A DNA stretch of 64,000 nucleotides from Desulfobacteraceae bacterium (lineage in GTDB: Bacteria > Desulfobacterota > Desulfobacteria > Desulfobacterales > Desulfosarcinaceae): NCBI GenBank assembly GCA_013003715.1, contig JABDIN010000107.1, positions 1-64,000 of the forward strand. The letters run 5' to 3'. Shown one piece after another: positions 56,567-64,000 of the stretch. Numbering within the stretch: the stretch's first letter is position 1; each line of letters begins with the position of its first letter. The translations under genes and the position numbers were made by a program. The notes below the pieces were generated by a model. The model was not told where the DNA came from, did not search any database, and saw only the letters and a list, made by a program, of their open reading frames with translations.

Positions 56567-56674
56567 CCAAAACGAATCCATTCCCAATCGGATTGCCGCC
56601 AGGTATTGTTTTAAATTTTGTCATTTAAAATTGATTTAAAATTTAAAAGTATTTCAAATTTATCGTTCATGCCC
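56567..56674 (-). repeat. Family A-related repeat copy between cobD and cobS
   Basis: CCAAAACGAATCCATTCCCA, then GATTGCCGCCAGGTATTGTT, TTAAATTTTGTCATTTAAAA, then TTTAAAAGTATTTCAAATTTATCGTTCATGCCC. A second copy starts about 216 bp to the right. The interval between them resembles a decayed 3' end of cobS (see findings). Confidence 0.75.
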
Positions 56675-56782
56675 GAAATTTACCGCGATGAGCAGCAGCC
56701 ATGTCCCCAGACCATATCCTTGCCATTCACCTGCCTGAAATTATAAATCGCTGAATTTCAAATGAAATCAAAAGTGCAAGGT

Positions 56783-56890
56783 CCAAAACGAGCCCATTCC
56801 CAATCGGGTTGCCACCAGGTATTGTTTTAAATTTTGTCATTTAAAATTGATTTCAAATTTAAAAGTATTTCAAATTTATCACTCATGCCC
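56783..56890 (-). repeat. Family A-related repeat copy ending at the cobS stop
   Basis: CCAAAACGAGCCCATTCCCA, then GGTTGCCACCAGGTATTGTT, TTAAATTTTGTCATTTAAAA, then TTTAAAAGTATTTCAAATTTATC running into the cobS stop. Over 90 bases nearly identical to the copy to its left. Confidence 0.78.
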
Positions 56891-57614
56891 CCCATTTTGC
56901 CGCCATGACGAGCAACATCCCGGCCTCATTGATCTCGATCAGGGCACCCAGCATATCTCCGGTCATGCAATTCACCTTTTTTTTGTAGTAAAACAGTACA
57001 CCAAAGGTGATGGTCAGGTGCATCAGGATGAGTATACTGCCGCGAATACCCATGAACATGGACAATGCCACCGGCACCAGTGCCCAGATATAATTCAGCG
57101 GTTTGATCCGGAAGGTGAAGAAGTCCTTACCGAGCCCGCCCTCCGGACGGCCATACGGCAGGAATTGGGTACCGAATATGGCGCTGGTCCTGGACAATGC
57201 GGGAATTATCAGAATGGCCAGTGGCCGATGGGCATCCATTGCGGTAAACCCCGCCCATTTGGCGGCCAGGCATAAGACCACGGCCACCACCCCCATGGCG
57301 CCCACACGGCTGTCTTTCATGATCTCCAACGCCCGGTCCACCGGCCGTTGTCCGTACAATCCATCCGCCGTGTCCGCCACCCCGTCCAGGTGCAATGCGC
57401 CGGTGATCAGCGCAAGAATCGCTATGTCCAGGATTGAGGCGACCGGCGACGGCCAGATCCGGATGAACACCTGATCGCATACCGCCACAATGGCGCCGAT
57501 GAGCAAGCCCACCACCGGAAAAAACGGCGTCATGGCTTTCGGATTAAATTCAAGATTCCGGCCCACCGGTATTATCGTAAAAAAACCGATGGTCGCCTTT
57601 AAGTGATTAAACAT
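56883..57614 (-). CDS. cobS: Adenosylcobinamide-GDP ribazoletransferase (cobalamin synthase)
   Basis: 243 residues from the ATG at 57614; the frame opens at a GTG 10 codons upstream. Membrane protein with FFTIIPVGR near 11, GALHLDGVADTADGLYG near 83 (the metal-binding DGxADxxDG motif), KDSRVGAMGVVAVVLCLAAK near 107. Joins the lower nucleotide to adenosylcobinamide-GDP. Followed by the repeat pair described above, which separates it from cobD. Confidence 0.94.
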   Translation of the reverse strand: MFNHLKATIGFFTIIPVGRNLEFNPKAMTPFFPVVGLLIGAIVAVCDQVFIRIWPSPVASILDIAILALITGALHLDGVADTADGLYGQRPVDRALEIMKDSRVGAMGVVAVVLCLAAKWAGFTAMDAHRPLAILIIPALSRTSAIFGTQFLPYGRPEGGLGKDFFTFRIKPLNYIWALVPVALSMFMGIRGSILILMHLTITFGVLFYYKKKVNCMTGDMLGALIEINEAGMLLVMAAKWGA

Positions 57615-57662
57615 ATTCAATTGAACCCCTGTTTCGTTGCACACGGAATTTCTAAGTATTTC

Positions 57663-58193
57663 TCATTTTATCTTCACCGCTATTCCCGCCACCATCCAGA
57701 AGACGGTGTCACAGGCCGCGGCCAGTCGCTGATTGGCAAGACCGGCCGTGTCCCGGAATTGTCGTGCCATGGCGTTTTCCGGCACGATACCGGCGCCGAC
57801 CTCGTTGGACACCAGGATGATGGGAGATTTTGAACGGCCAAGGGCGTCGGCGAGCCGGTCAACCCTTACCAGAATGTCGTCCTGGGACAGGTCCTCCAGC
57901 ATCAAATTGGTGAGCCAAAGGGTGATGCAGTCCACGAGCATTATGCCGTAGTGTCCGCTTTTTTCAGCAATGGTTTCCGGAAGCCGGGTGGGAATTTCCA
58001 GGGTGTCCCAGGTATTGTCCCGTTCCGCCTGATGCCGGCGTACCCGCGCCGTCATTTCCTCATCCCGCGGGACACAGGTGGCGATAAACCCTTTTTTAGC
58101 GGTGGAGATTCCATCGGCCAGCGTCAGGGCATGCCTGCTTTTACCGCTTTTGCATCCGCCGACGACCAGTTCGTTTGAGAATTTTGCGTTCAT
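57663..58193 (-). CDS. cobU: Bifunctional adenosylcobinamide kinase/guanylyltransferase
   Basis: 176 residues. P-loop GGCKSGKSRHAL near 12, conserved PRDEEMTARVRRHQAER near 42 (with the histidine used for guanylylation), LVDCITLWLTNL near 85, and LVSNEVGAGIVPENAMAR near 127. Phosphorylates adenosylcobinamide and adds GMP. It lies between cobS and the cbiP gene on the reverse strand. Confidence 0.95.
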   Translation of the reverse strand: MNAKFSNELVVGGCKSGKSRHALTLADGISTAKKGFIATCVPRDEEMTARVRRHQAERDNTWDTLEIPTRLPETIAEKSGHYGIMLVDCITLWLTNLMLEDLSQDDILVRVDRLADALGRSKSPIILVSNEVGAGIVPENAMARQFRDTAGLANQRLAAACDTVFWMVAGIAVKIK

Positions 58194-58247
58194 AAAAAAC
58201 CCGATTCCTTTTTACGCTTTATGAGGTCCGATTCTTTTCTCCAGGGG

Positions 58248-59771
58248 TCAATGGTCCAATGCCTTGTCGACCAACGCCTTTATGGCGGCCATATCAACAT
58301 GCCGGGCGGTATGTTCAGCGAGCAGTTCGTATTGCTTGTCCTTTGCCGGAGCGCCGCCGGTTTCAGGCACATCTATCCGGGAAAGACCGATTTGCGCCAG
58401 CCATTTGGCGGTGATACCCGCTGTATCAAAAAAACCGTGGATGTAGGTGCCCAGGACACGGCCGTTGTCTCCGGCGCAGCCGTCATGTCCGGTTGCGGGC
58501 TTGCCGTTCCGGGTATGAACGTCCAACAGGCAGGTACCGCCGAGGTGTTCGGTCCGGCCCATGTGTATTTCATAGCCCTCGCCGGGCGTATCCTCCCAGT
58601 TGAAGCATGTCCGGGTGGTGGTCTTCGGCGCTTTCAACACGGTTCGTATGGGCAGGAGACCGAGTCCGGGCGTCGTACCGGGCGGACCTTCGATACCATC
58701 GGGGTCCGCCACATATTCACCCAGCATCTGGTAGCCGCCGCAAATACCCAGAATCCGACCCCCGTTTTCAACATAGAATCGGAGATGCGACACCCATGTT
58801 GATGCGAACAACCACTCCAGGTCATGCCGTGTGTTTTTCGTCCCCGGTAGGATCACCGCCCGGAACATGGAAAGGGCTTGCGGCTGTTCAACGAAATGAA
58901 GGGACACCCCGTCAATAACGGCCAGGGGGTCAAAATCCGTGAAATTGGCGATATGCGGAATCCGGAGCACCGCCACGGCCGCTTTGTCCGCGTCCGCAAT
59001 GTGCACCGGTTTCGGGCTTTCGATGACCACCGAATCCTCAGGATCGATATGAATGTGGGAGTAATGGGGCAAGACGCCGAAAACCGGTTTGCCGGTCTGC
59101 TGTTCGATCCATTGTACACCGTCCTTGAACAGGTTGATATCCCCCCGGAAGCGGTTGACGATGAACCCGGCGATTCTCTGACGGTTTTTTTCAGGCAGGC
59201 ATGCCAGCGTCCCCACCAATTGTGCGAAAATACCGCCCCGGTGAATATCGCCCACGAGGATGACCGGACAATCCGCAACCTCGGCGATGCGAAAATTCAC
59301 GATATCGTGATCCATGAGATTGACCTCGGCACACGATCCCGCACCTTCAATGACCACCAGGTCATAATCCTCCCGCAACCGGTTCAGGGCATCACAGGCG
59401 GCTTTGAATAACCGCTCTTTTTTGCGGTGGTACTCCGCCGCGGTGTTGTTTTCCAAGGCCCGCCCCATGAGTACGACCTGGGAACCCACATCACTGGTGG
59501 GTTTGAGGAGGATGGGATTCATGTCCACTTGGGGGGCGATACGCGACGCCTCGGCCTGAACGATCTGGGCCCGCCCCATTTCAAGGCCTTCAGGGGTCAC
59601 ACCGGAGTTATTGCTCATGTTCTGGGCCTTATAGGGCGCCACATGGAAACCCTGGTTGGCGAACCACCGGCAGACAGCCGTTGCGACGATGCTTTTGCCC
59701 ACATCCGAACCGGTGCCGAATACGGCTATGCAAGGCGCTTTGGAGTTCTGATCACAATTCATATTTGGCAC
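58248..59771 (-). CDS. cbiP: Cobyric acid synthase
   Basis: 507 residues. N-terminal DTBS-like domain with AVFGTGSDVGKSIVATAVCR near 16, YKAQNMSNNSGVTPEGLEMG near 44, VVIEGAGSCAEVNL near 138; C-terminal class I glutamine-amidotransferase-like domain with nucleophile in GRILGICGGYQMLGEYV near 335 and HGFFDTAGI near 445. Amidates adenosylcobyrinic acid diamide. A GTG start has AGAGG 5 bases upstream; it overlaps the cbiH end by 20 bp. Also known as cobQ. Confidence 0.96.
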   Translation of the reverse strand: MPNMNCDQNSKAPCIAVFGTGSDVGKSIVATAVCRWFANQGFHVAPYKAQNMSNNSGVTPEGLEMGRAQIVQAEASRIAPQVDMNPILLKPTSDVGSQVVLMGRALENNTAAEYHRKKERLFKAACDALNRLREDYDLVVIEGAGSCAEVNLMDHDIVNFRIAEVADCPVILVGDIHRGGIFAQLVGTLACLPEKNRQRIAGFIVNRFRGDINLFKDGVQWIEQQTGKPVFGVLPHYSHIHIDPEDSVVIESPKPVHIADADKAAVAVLRIPHIANFTDFDPLAVIDGVSLHFVEQPQALSMFRAVILPGTKNTRHDLEWLFASTWVSHLRFYVENGGRILGICGGYQMLGEYVADPDGIEGPPGTTPGLGLLPIRTVLKAPKTTTRTCFNWEDTPGEGYEIHMGRTEHLGGTCLLDVHTRNGKPATGHDGCAGDNGRVLGTYIHGFFDTAGITAKWLAQIGLSRIDVPETGGAPAKDKQYELLAEHTARHVDMAAIKALVDKALDH

Positions 59772-60630
59772 CGTATCCTCTTGGGGTGAACATGAAGTCC
59801 TTGTAGGTCACCGATGCGGTGCTGCCGATAAAAACGGTGGTGAGCATGGTCACATCCGCCCCGTGCAATCGGTCCAGCGTCGTGATTTCCACCTTCTGGG
59901 CCTGCCTCATGGCACTGCTCACGATGCCCACGGGTGTGCCACCGTCACGATGCCTGAGAATTATCTCCTGGGCCCGAACCAGTTGATCCCGTCTTTTTTT
60001 ACTTTTGGGATTATAAAGTACGATGACGAAATCCGCCGATGCCGCCGCAGCCAACCGCCGTTCGATGGTTTCCCAGGGGGTCAACAGGTCGCTTAGGCTG
60101 ATGGCTGCGAAATCATGGGTCAGGGGCGCCCCCAGCAGGGCCGCACCGGAGCAAAGGGCAGGTATGCCCGGCACTACTTCCACATAGAGATCCGCCGGCG
60201 CACCGGCACCTTCGGAAAAGGAGGCGATGGGCATGACATGGATGTCTTGTTTGGCGCAGATTTCCAATGCCAGTCCGGCCATGGCGTAAATACCTGGATC
60301 ACCGCTGGATACCAAGGCGCAGGATTCTCCCGCCTTGGCCAGGCCGATGGCTGCGGACACCCGGTCCACCTCCTTTTTCATGCCGGTGCTGATAATTTTT
60401 TTCCCCTGTATCATCGGCCGGATTAGGTCGATGTAGGTGGTATACCCGGCAATGGATTCGGCTTCCCGTAATACGGTATGGGCGCGCGGACTCATGTGGT
60501 CCGCATCTCCCGGTCCTATACCGATGATGAACAGGGCATTCGGGCAACGGCCAGGGTGGCGTTGGTGCTTTTGTGTTTGGGGACGATCAATTGTCCGTTC
60601 GCTGCTGCCAGTATTGCTGCTGCTTCGCAT
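59752..60630 (-). CDS. cbiH: Cobalt-precorrin-3 / precorrin-3B C17-methyltransferase
   Basis: About 292 residues from an ATG at 60630 with GGAG 10 bases upstream; homologues start near the LFIIGIGPGDADHMSPRA segment, 32 residues in, so a later non-ATG start is possible. Tetrapyrrole-methylase motifs: IGIGPGDA (SAM-binding), AGYTTYIDLI near 65, CALVSSGDPGIYAMAGLALE near 105, VEVVPGIPALCSGAALLGAP near 142, and FVIVLYNPKSKKR near 195. Methylates C17 with ring contraction. This start overlaps the cbiG stop by 115 bp. Also called cobJ. Confidence 0.88.
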   Translation of the reverse strand: MRSSSNTGSSERTIDRPQTQKHQRHPGRCPNALFIIGIGPGDADHMSPRAHTVLREAESIAGYTTYIDLIRPMIQGKKIISTGMKKEVDRVSAAIGLAKAGESCALVSSGDPGIYAMAGLALEICAKQDIHVMPIASFSEGAGAPADLYVEVVPGIPALCSGAALLGAPLTHDFAAISLSDLLTPWETIERRLAAAASADFVIVLYNPKSKKRRDQLVRAQEIILRHRDGGTPVGIVSSAMRQAQKVEITTLDRLHGADVTMLTTVFIGSTASVTYKDFMFTPRGYGAKYEL

Positions 60631-61586
60631 ACGCTTTTGACTCCGATATGTTTTTCCGCCATGGCGGAAGGGTTTTGGATCGCCGTCACGGCGTTGAGCT
60701 GATCCTTTGAGAAAAAACGCAGGGACAGGTTCAGTTCCGCGGCAAATTCGACGAGCCCGGGTTCGTCGAATTTCAGATCCACCGAGGCCACGCAAAAAAG
60801 GCTCTCCGCAGCCAACCTGAATTTGTCCATCACACCGTCCATCAGTTCCCGAATTTCGGCGGCCCGGGTATGCCGATTGCAGCCGATGCCCAGGGCCAGG
60901 GACGGCGGCCGCAGCACCAGGGTGTTCGCCAGGGTATTTCCGATGCCGTCGTCAATCACCACGACGGCGGCATGCGGCGGCAAAATCTCCTGGCCCAAAC
61001 CCGCATGGGGATGGCGGTCAACCAGGGGATGGGCGGCGAATTCCGTATTCGTGAAAACGCCCATCGGGTCAATCAATGCAATGCGCTGATGGGTGAGCAG
61101 CGCCATGCTGACGGTTTTAATGACTTCCGGATTCTGAATGAACAGCCCCTTTTCCCTGGCCGTCACGTCAACCGCCGGCAGGCCGGCGGCGTCCGTTGCC
61201 GTGGTGATCACCGGGATGGCGTTGATAATGCCGGCTACCTTCTCCGCCAATTCATTGGCACCACTCACGTGGCCGGACAGGAGGCTCACCGCAAAACGGC
61301 CGGCATCATCCACGGCCACCACAGCCGGATCCTTCAGCTTATGATCGAGCAAGGGACCGATCATGCGCACAGCGATTCCGATGGACATGATGAAAATATG
61401 GGCGTTGAATCGGGTGAACTCCCGGGCAACCGCATCGGAGAGTTTGTCAAAAATGCCGGATGATGCGTCTCCGGTATCCAGGCCGGATGAGCGGAATATA
61501 CGGCTGCCGGGCAAACCGCCGGCCACTGCGGTGGCGATGTCCCTCCCTTTCGGCGTAACAACCCAGATCGCTGCCCTGTAGTCCAT
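60516..61586 (-). CDS. cbiG: Cobalt-precorrin-5A hydrolase
   Basis: 356 residues from MDYRAAIWVVTPKG, 4 bases after the cbiF stop. Central SIGIAVRMIGPLLDHKLKDP near 80, VDDAGRFAVSLLSGHVSGAN near 102 and LALGIGCNRHTRAAEI near 243 are the CbiG N- and C-domains. Opens the delta-lactone ring in the anaerobic pathway, releasing acetaldehyde. A hallmark of oxygen-independent B12 synthesis. Confidence 0.95.
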   Translation of the reverse strand: MDYRAAIWVVTPKGRDIATAVAGGLPGSRIFRSSGLDTGDASSGIFDKLSDAVAREFTRFNAHIFIMSIGIAVRMIGPLLDHKLKDPAVVAVDDAGRFAVSLLSGHVSGANELAEKVAGIINAIPVITTATDAAGLPAVDVTAREKGLFIQNPEVIKTVSMALLTHQRIALIDPMGVFTNTEFAAHPLVDRHPHAGLGQEILPPHAAVVVIDDGIGNTLANTLVLRPPSLALGIGCNRHTRAAEIRELMDGVMDKFRLAAESLFCVASVDLKFDEPGLVEFAAELNLSLRFFSKDQLNAVTAIQNPSAMAEKHIGVKSVCEAAAILAAANGQLIVPKHKSTNATLAVARMPCSSSV

Positions 61587-61590
61587 CTGC

Positions 61591-62385
61591 CTATGCACCC
61601 CCGGTGGTTGCGTTACGGAATCCATGGGAAAAATGCTTGTCATACAATTTGGATTTATGCTGAAGCCGCTCCGGGCTGATGTTCAATACCTTGCCGACAA
61701 TGATCAATGCCTGGCGGGTAATCTTTTCTTGCCGGACGGTTTCCGCCAGTTCCCCCACAGTTGCATAAATTACTTTTTCCTCGGGGTGGCTGGCCCGGTA
61801 GACAACGGCGCACAAGTTCTCAGGTCCGTAAGCCCGTGTAAGAATGGTTTCCAGTTCGTCGACCAGGGAGATACTCAGATATATGGCCATGGAGGTCTGG
61901 TGTGCGGCCAGGGATGCCATGTTTTCCAGTTCCGGAACCGGCGTGCGGCCGGCCATGCGTGTGAGGATCAGGGTCTGTGAGATTTCCGGCAGTGTGTATT
62001 CAATCCCCATGGCGGCGGCGGCGGCAAAGGCGGCGGTGACACCGGGAATGACACCATAGGGTATGGCCAGCTCCGTCAATTGGGCCATCTGTTCAAAAAC
62101 AGCCCCGTAGAGACTGGGATCACCGGTATGAAGCCGTACCACAGATTTACCATTTTTATGGTGTGTGGCCATCTCTTCCACGATTCGCATTAAATGCATG
62201 CCGGCACTGTCCAGCAGTATTGCCCCCGGTTTTGTCCATTTCAGGACGGCTTTCGGGACAAGGGACCCGGCATAAATGACGCAGTCGGCCTTTTCCAATG
62301 CCTTCTGTCCTTTTACGGTGATCAATTCCGGGTCGCCGGGACCGGCGCCTACAAATAACACGGGATTTGGTTCATTCGTCTTCAT
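61591..62385 (-). CDS. cbiF: Cobalt-precorrin-4 C11-methyltransferase
   Basis: 264 residues. LFVGAGPGDPELITVKGQKA near 10, CVIYAGSLVPKAVL near 35, VVRLHTGDPSLYGAVFEQMA near 80 and YGVIPGVTAAFAAAAAMGIE near 107 are typical of SAM-dependent tetrapyrrole methylases of the CobM/CbiF group. AGGA precedes the ATG. It lies 3 bp after the cbiET gene and 4 bp before cbiG. Confidence 0.96.
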   Translation of the reverse strand: MKTNEPNPVLFVGAGPGDPELITVKGQKALEKADCVIYAGSLVPKAVLKWTKPGAILLDSAGMHLMRIVEEMATHHKNGKSVVRLHTGDPSLYGAVFEQMAQLTELAIPYGVIPGVTAAFAAAAAMGIEYTLPEISQTLILTRMAGRTPVPELENMASLAAHQTSMAIYLSISLVDELETILTRAYGPENLCAVVYRASHPEEKVIYATVGELAETVRQEKITRQALIIVGKVLNISPERLQHKSKLYDKHFSHGFRNATTGGA

Positions 62386-62388
62386 ATT

Positions 62389-63630
62389 TTATCCTGACCT
62401 GTGCCCGGAGATGATCCACACCGGATTTTGCGATTGGAGACGGTCCCCCCAGGGCATGGCCCGGCTCCGGTTGATTTGGACCTGCACAGTTTCCGTCTCG
62501 AATCCCAGTTCCGTCAGCAGGATTGCCGTGCGGTCGATGTTCCGGATGATGACGGTATTCACGGTTATGCCGCCGCCCGGGCGCAAAAATTCCGCGGCTG
62601 TTTTGAGGATGCGATCCAGATGTCTGCCACCGCCGCCCACGAACACGCGATCCGGCCGGGGCAGGTGAGGCAGACAATCCGGGGCGGTGGCGTGTCGGAT
62701 AAGCAGGTTTTCCACACCAAAGGTGGTTTTGTTCCGGTGGATCTGTTCCACCCGGTCTTCATATTGTTCAACGGCCACGACTTTTCCACCGGGAACCAGG
62801 GTCGAGGCCTCGATGGACACGGCACCGCTGCCCGCGCCGATATCCCAGAGCACATGATCCCGTGCGAGTCTCAGTTTGGAAATCGCCACGGCACGGACTT
62901 CCGCCTTGGTGATGAGCCCGTTCTCATGAACGAACCAGTTGTCCGGCATGCCGATAAACGGTTTTCGTTTTACAACTTCAAGGCCCGGTGCGGGTTTTAG
63001 AATCACGAAATTGGGGGTGGCGAAAGATTCTCCGATGGATTCGGCCGGTGAAAACCACCGGATCCGTTCCCCGGGAGACCCCAATTCCTCGAATACACAG
63101 AGGCGATAGGGGCAGCCTTTTTGTTGAATGAACGCCCCCAGCGCCGCCGGGGTCTCGACAGGGTCCGTGTAAACACCGATGGTCTTCCCGGTGTTCATGG
63201 CGGACAGGACGTCGTCTTTGCGCGACCGGCCATGGAGGCTCACCACCGTGGCCTGATGCCATGGTTCACCGATGCGGGCGAATGCGGCGGCCGCCGTGGA
63301 GACATTGGGATGGATGCGGATATTCCCGGGGCCCAGGGTTCGTGAGAGATATGCACCGATGCCGTAATACAGCGGATCGCCGGAGGCCACCACCACCACG
63401 GCCTTGCCGGCATCCCTTTCCTGCCGTATAAATTCCGCAAGGGCGCCGAGGTGTTTGTCGATGACTTTTTTCTGCATGTTCAGGTCAGCGAAAAAGGCCA
63501 GGTGCCTCTCCCCGGCGACGAGAATGTCCGCTCTCCGGATAAGATCCAAGTGGGCGGCCGTCAGGTCCGTGGGCGACATACCCAATCCGATGATTTGAAC
63601 CGGCTGTGAAGTGTGTTGCTGGTTATTCAT
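62389..63630 (-). CDS. cbiET: Bifunctional precorrin-6Y C5,15-methyltransferase (decarboxylating)
   Basis: 413 residues. N-terminal tetrapyrrole methylase (CbiE: IIGLGMSPTDLTAAHLDLIR near 14, VVVVASGDPLYYGIGAYLS near 76) fused to a C-terminal Rossmann methyltransferase (CbiT: LWDIGAGSGAVSIEASTLVP near 250, FVGGGGRHLDRILKTAAEF near 325). Methylates C5 and C15 and decarboxylates the ring. Corresponds to CobL of the aerobic pathway. ATGs at 63636 and 63630 are both possible. Confidence 0.95.
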   Translation of the reverse strand: MNNQQHTSQPVQIIGLGMSPTDLTAAHLDLIRRADILVAGERHLAFFADLNMQKKVIDKHLGALAEFIRQERDAGKAVVVVASGDPLYYGIGAYLSRTLGPGNIRIHPNVSTAAAAFARIGEPWHQATVVSLHGRSRKDDVLSAMNTGKTIGVYTDPVETPAALGAFIQQKGCPYRLCVFEELGSPGERIRWFSPAESIGESFATPNFVILKPAPGLEVVKRKPFIGMPDNWFVHENGLITKAEVRAVAISKLRLARDHVLWDIGAGSGAVSIEASTLVPGGKVVAVEQYEDRVEQIHRNKTTFGVENLLIRHATAPDCLPHLPRPDRVFVGGGGRHLDRILKTAAEFLRPGGGITVNTVIIRNIDRTAILLTELGFETETVQVQINRSRAMPWGDRLQSQNPVWIISGHRSG

Positions 63631-63639
63631 CCCCATTTC

Positions 63640-64000
63640 CTATCTTGTCCGTTCACTATCAAAAGCGATGTTACCCGCATAGTCGAATATCACCGACCGG
63701 ATATTCACGATGGTGCCGGCGAATTCGCGGGCCGCAGTTGTCATCTCCCGGCCGACCCGGGCGATCACTGCGGGGTGATCCACCCGCAAGAGGTCGAATG
63801 CGTGCCGGGCCGTATTGGCGTGCCGGACCTTTTCCGCCAGGGATTCACTGCCGGTGATACCGGCTGTCCACGCCGCCAATCGGTCGAGGGTCAATGCGGA
63901 TTTGGCCGCGTGGGTATGGGGGATCTTGTGGGCCATTTTCAGGGCCTTGGCAAAAAATACGGCCAGGGTGGCGCCGGCAAACCCATGGGCCGAAACCCCT
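63640..64000 (-). CDS. cbiD: Cobalt-precorrin-5B C1-methyltransferase, 5' end outside the window
   Basis: The open frame continues to the right edge, so an ATG at 63936 is internal. Visible C-terminal residues GVSAHGFAGATLAVFFAKAL, KMAHKIPHTHAAKSALTLDR then NTARHAFDLLR resemble the CbiD end, with the HTH-D segment common to that family. About 120 residues are present of about 360. First visible gene of the long cobalamin operon; its leader and any B12 riboswitch would be to the right of the window. Confidence 0.8.
   Translation of the reverse strand, partial: GVSAHGFAGATLAVFFAKALKMAHKIPHTHAAKSALTLDRLAAWTAGITGSESLAEKVRHANTARHAFDLLRVDHPAVIARVGREMTTAAREFAGTIVNIRSVIFDYAGNIAFDSERTR

Noticed and set aside
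52000-64000. B12 riboswitch in the cobalamin region
   Set aside because: I could not see the conserved B12-box sequence in the visible gaps; the operon leader is to the right of the window.

Overview
The window looks like chromosome from a strictly anaerobic deltaproteobacterium (Desulfobacterota, Desulfobacteraceae/Desulfosarcina-like). This is an inference from protein style and gene content, not a database match. The indicators are the oxygen-independent cobalamin pathway (cbiD, cbiET, cbiF, cbiG, cbiH, cbiP), a small sulfite-reductase-like protein with a sirohaem-type cysteine pattern, acyl-CoA dehydrogenase plus ETF, LutABC lactate oxidation, a rubrerythrin-type protein, and a minimal histidine kinase of the short type common in that group. 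Housekeeping and metabolic genes dominate. I see no rRNA, tRNA, CRISPR array, transposase, integrase or prophage.

Layout. 1-5.3 kb: macro-domain and FmdB proteins facing ndk-trmJ, then leuB, a methyltransferase, a Nudix hydrolase and a ferritin-like protein. 5.3-9.4 kb: a ybbA-ybbP-tesA-type ABC exporter and lysophospholipase operon. 9.5-13.2 kb: acyl-CoA dehydrogenase, etfB, and an unusual etfA whose C-terminus carries an XRE helix-turn-helix plus cupin. 13.2-16 kb: AT-rich dispersed repeats around a VOC/SH3/GNAT-YoaP operon. 16-18.8 kb: PHP phosphatase, Crp/Fnr regulator, orphan solute-binding protein with a clear terminator. 19-25.4 kb: a FecR-TPR-outer-membrane barrel protein and a CHASE2 class III nucleotide cyclase on the same strand. 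25.7-33.4 kb: Fe-S sulfite-reductase-like protein, a small membrane protein with an SLC5-histidine kinase fusion, and lutABC. 33.6-38.2 kb: an orphan kinase with an altered H-box behind a perfect CRP-type palindrome, cysS, lgt and a decayed NRDE gene. 38.2-51.7 kb: thiolase, membrane proteins, gyrA, gpsA, pgk, TVP38-like protein, unknowns, yhbY, PBP1A and a His-rich protein. 51.7-64 kb: U32 protein, CbiR-like cobamide-remodelling protein, PilZ protein, then a long reverse-strand cobalamin operon running off the right edge.

How the parts fit. ACD, EtfB and EtfA form an electron-transfer chain from acyl-CoA to the quinone pool, and the thiolase adds the cleavage step. The cob/cbi genes together with CbiR would make and remodel the corrinoids such organisms need. 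A cyclase, a Crp/Fnr protein and a TGTGA-N6-TCACA palindrome all occur in the window, which makes cyclic-nucleotide signalling plausible but unproven.

The most unusual items are the EtfA-XRE-cupin fusion, the FecR-TPR-barrel/CHASE2-cyclase pair, the two families of dispersed intergenic repeats (one with inverted copies around the orphan kinase), and the degenerate GyrA tail repeat.
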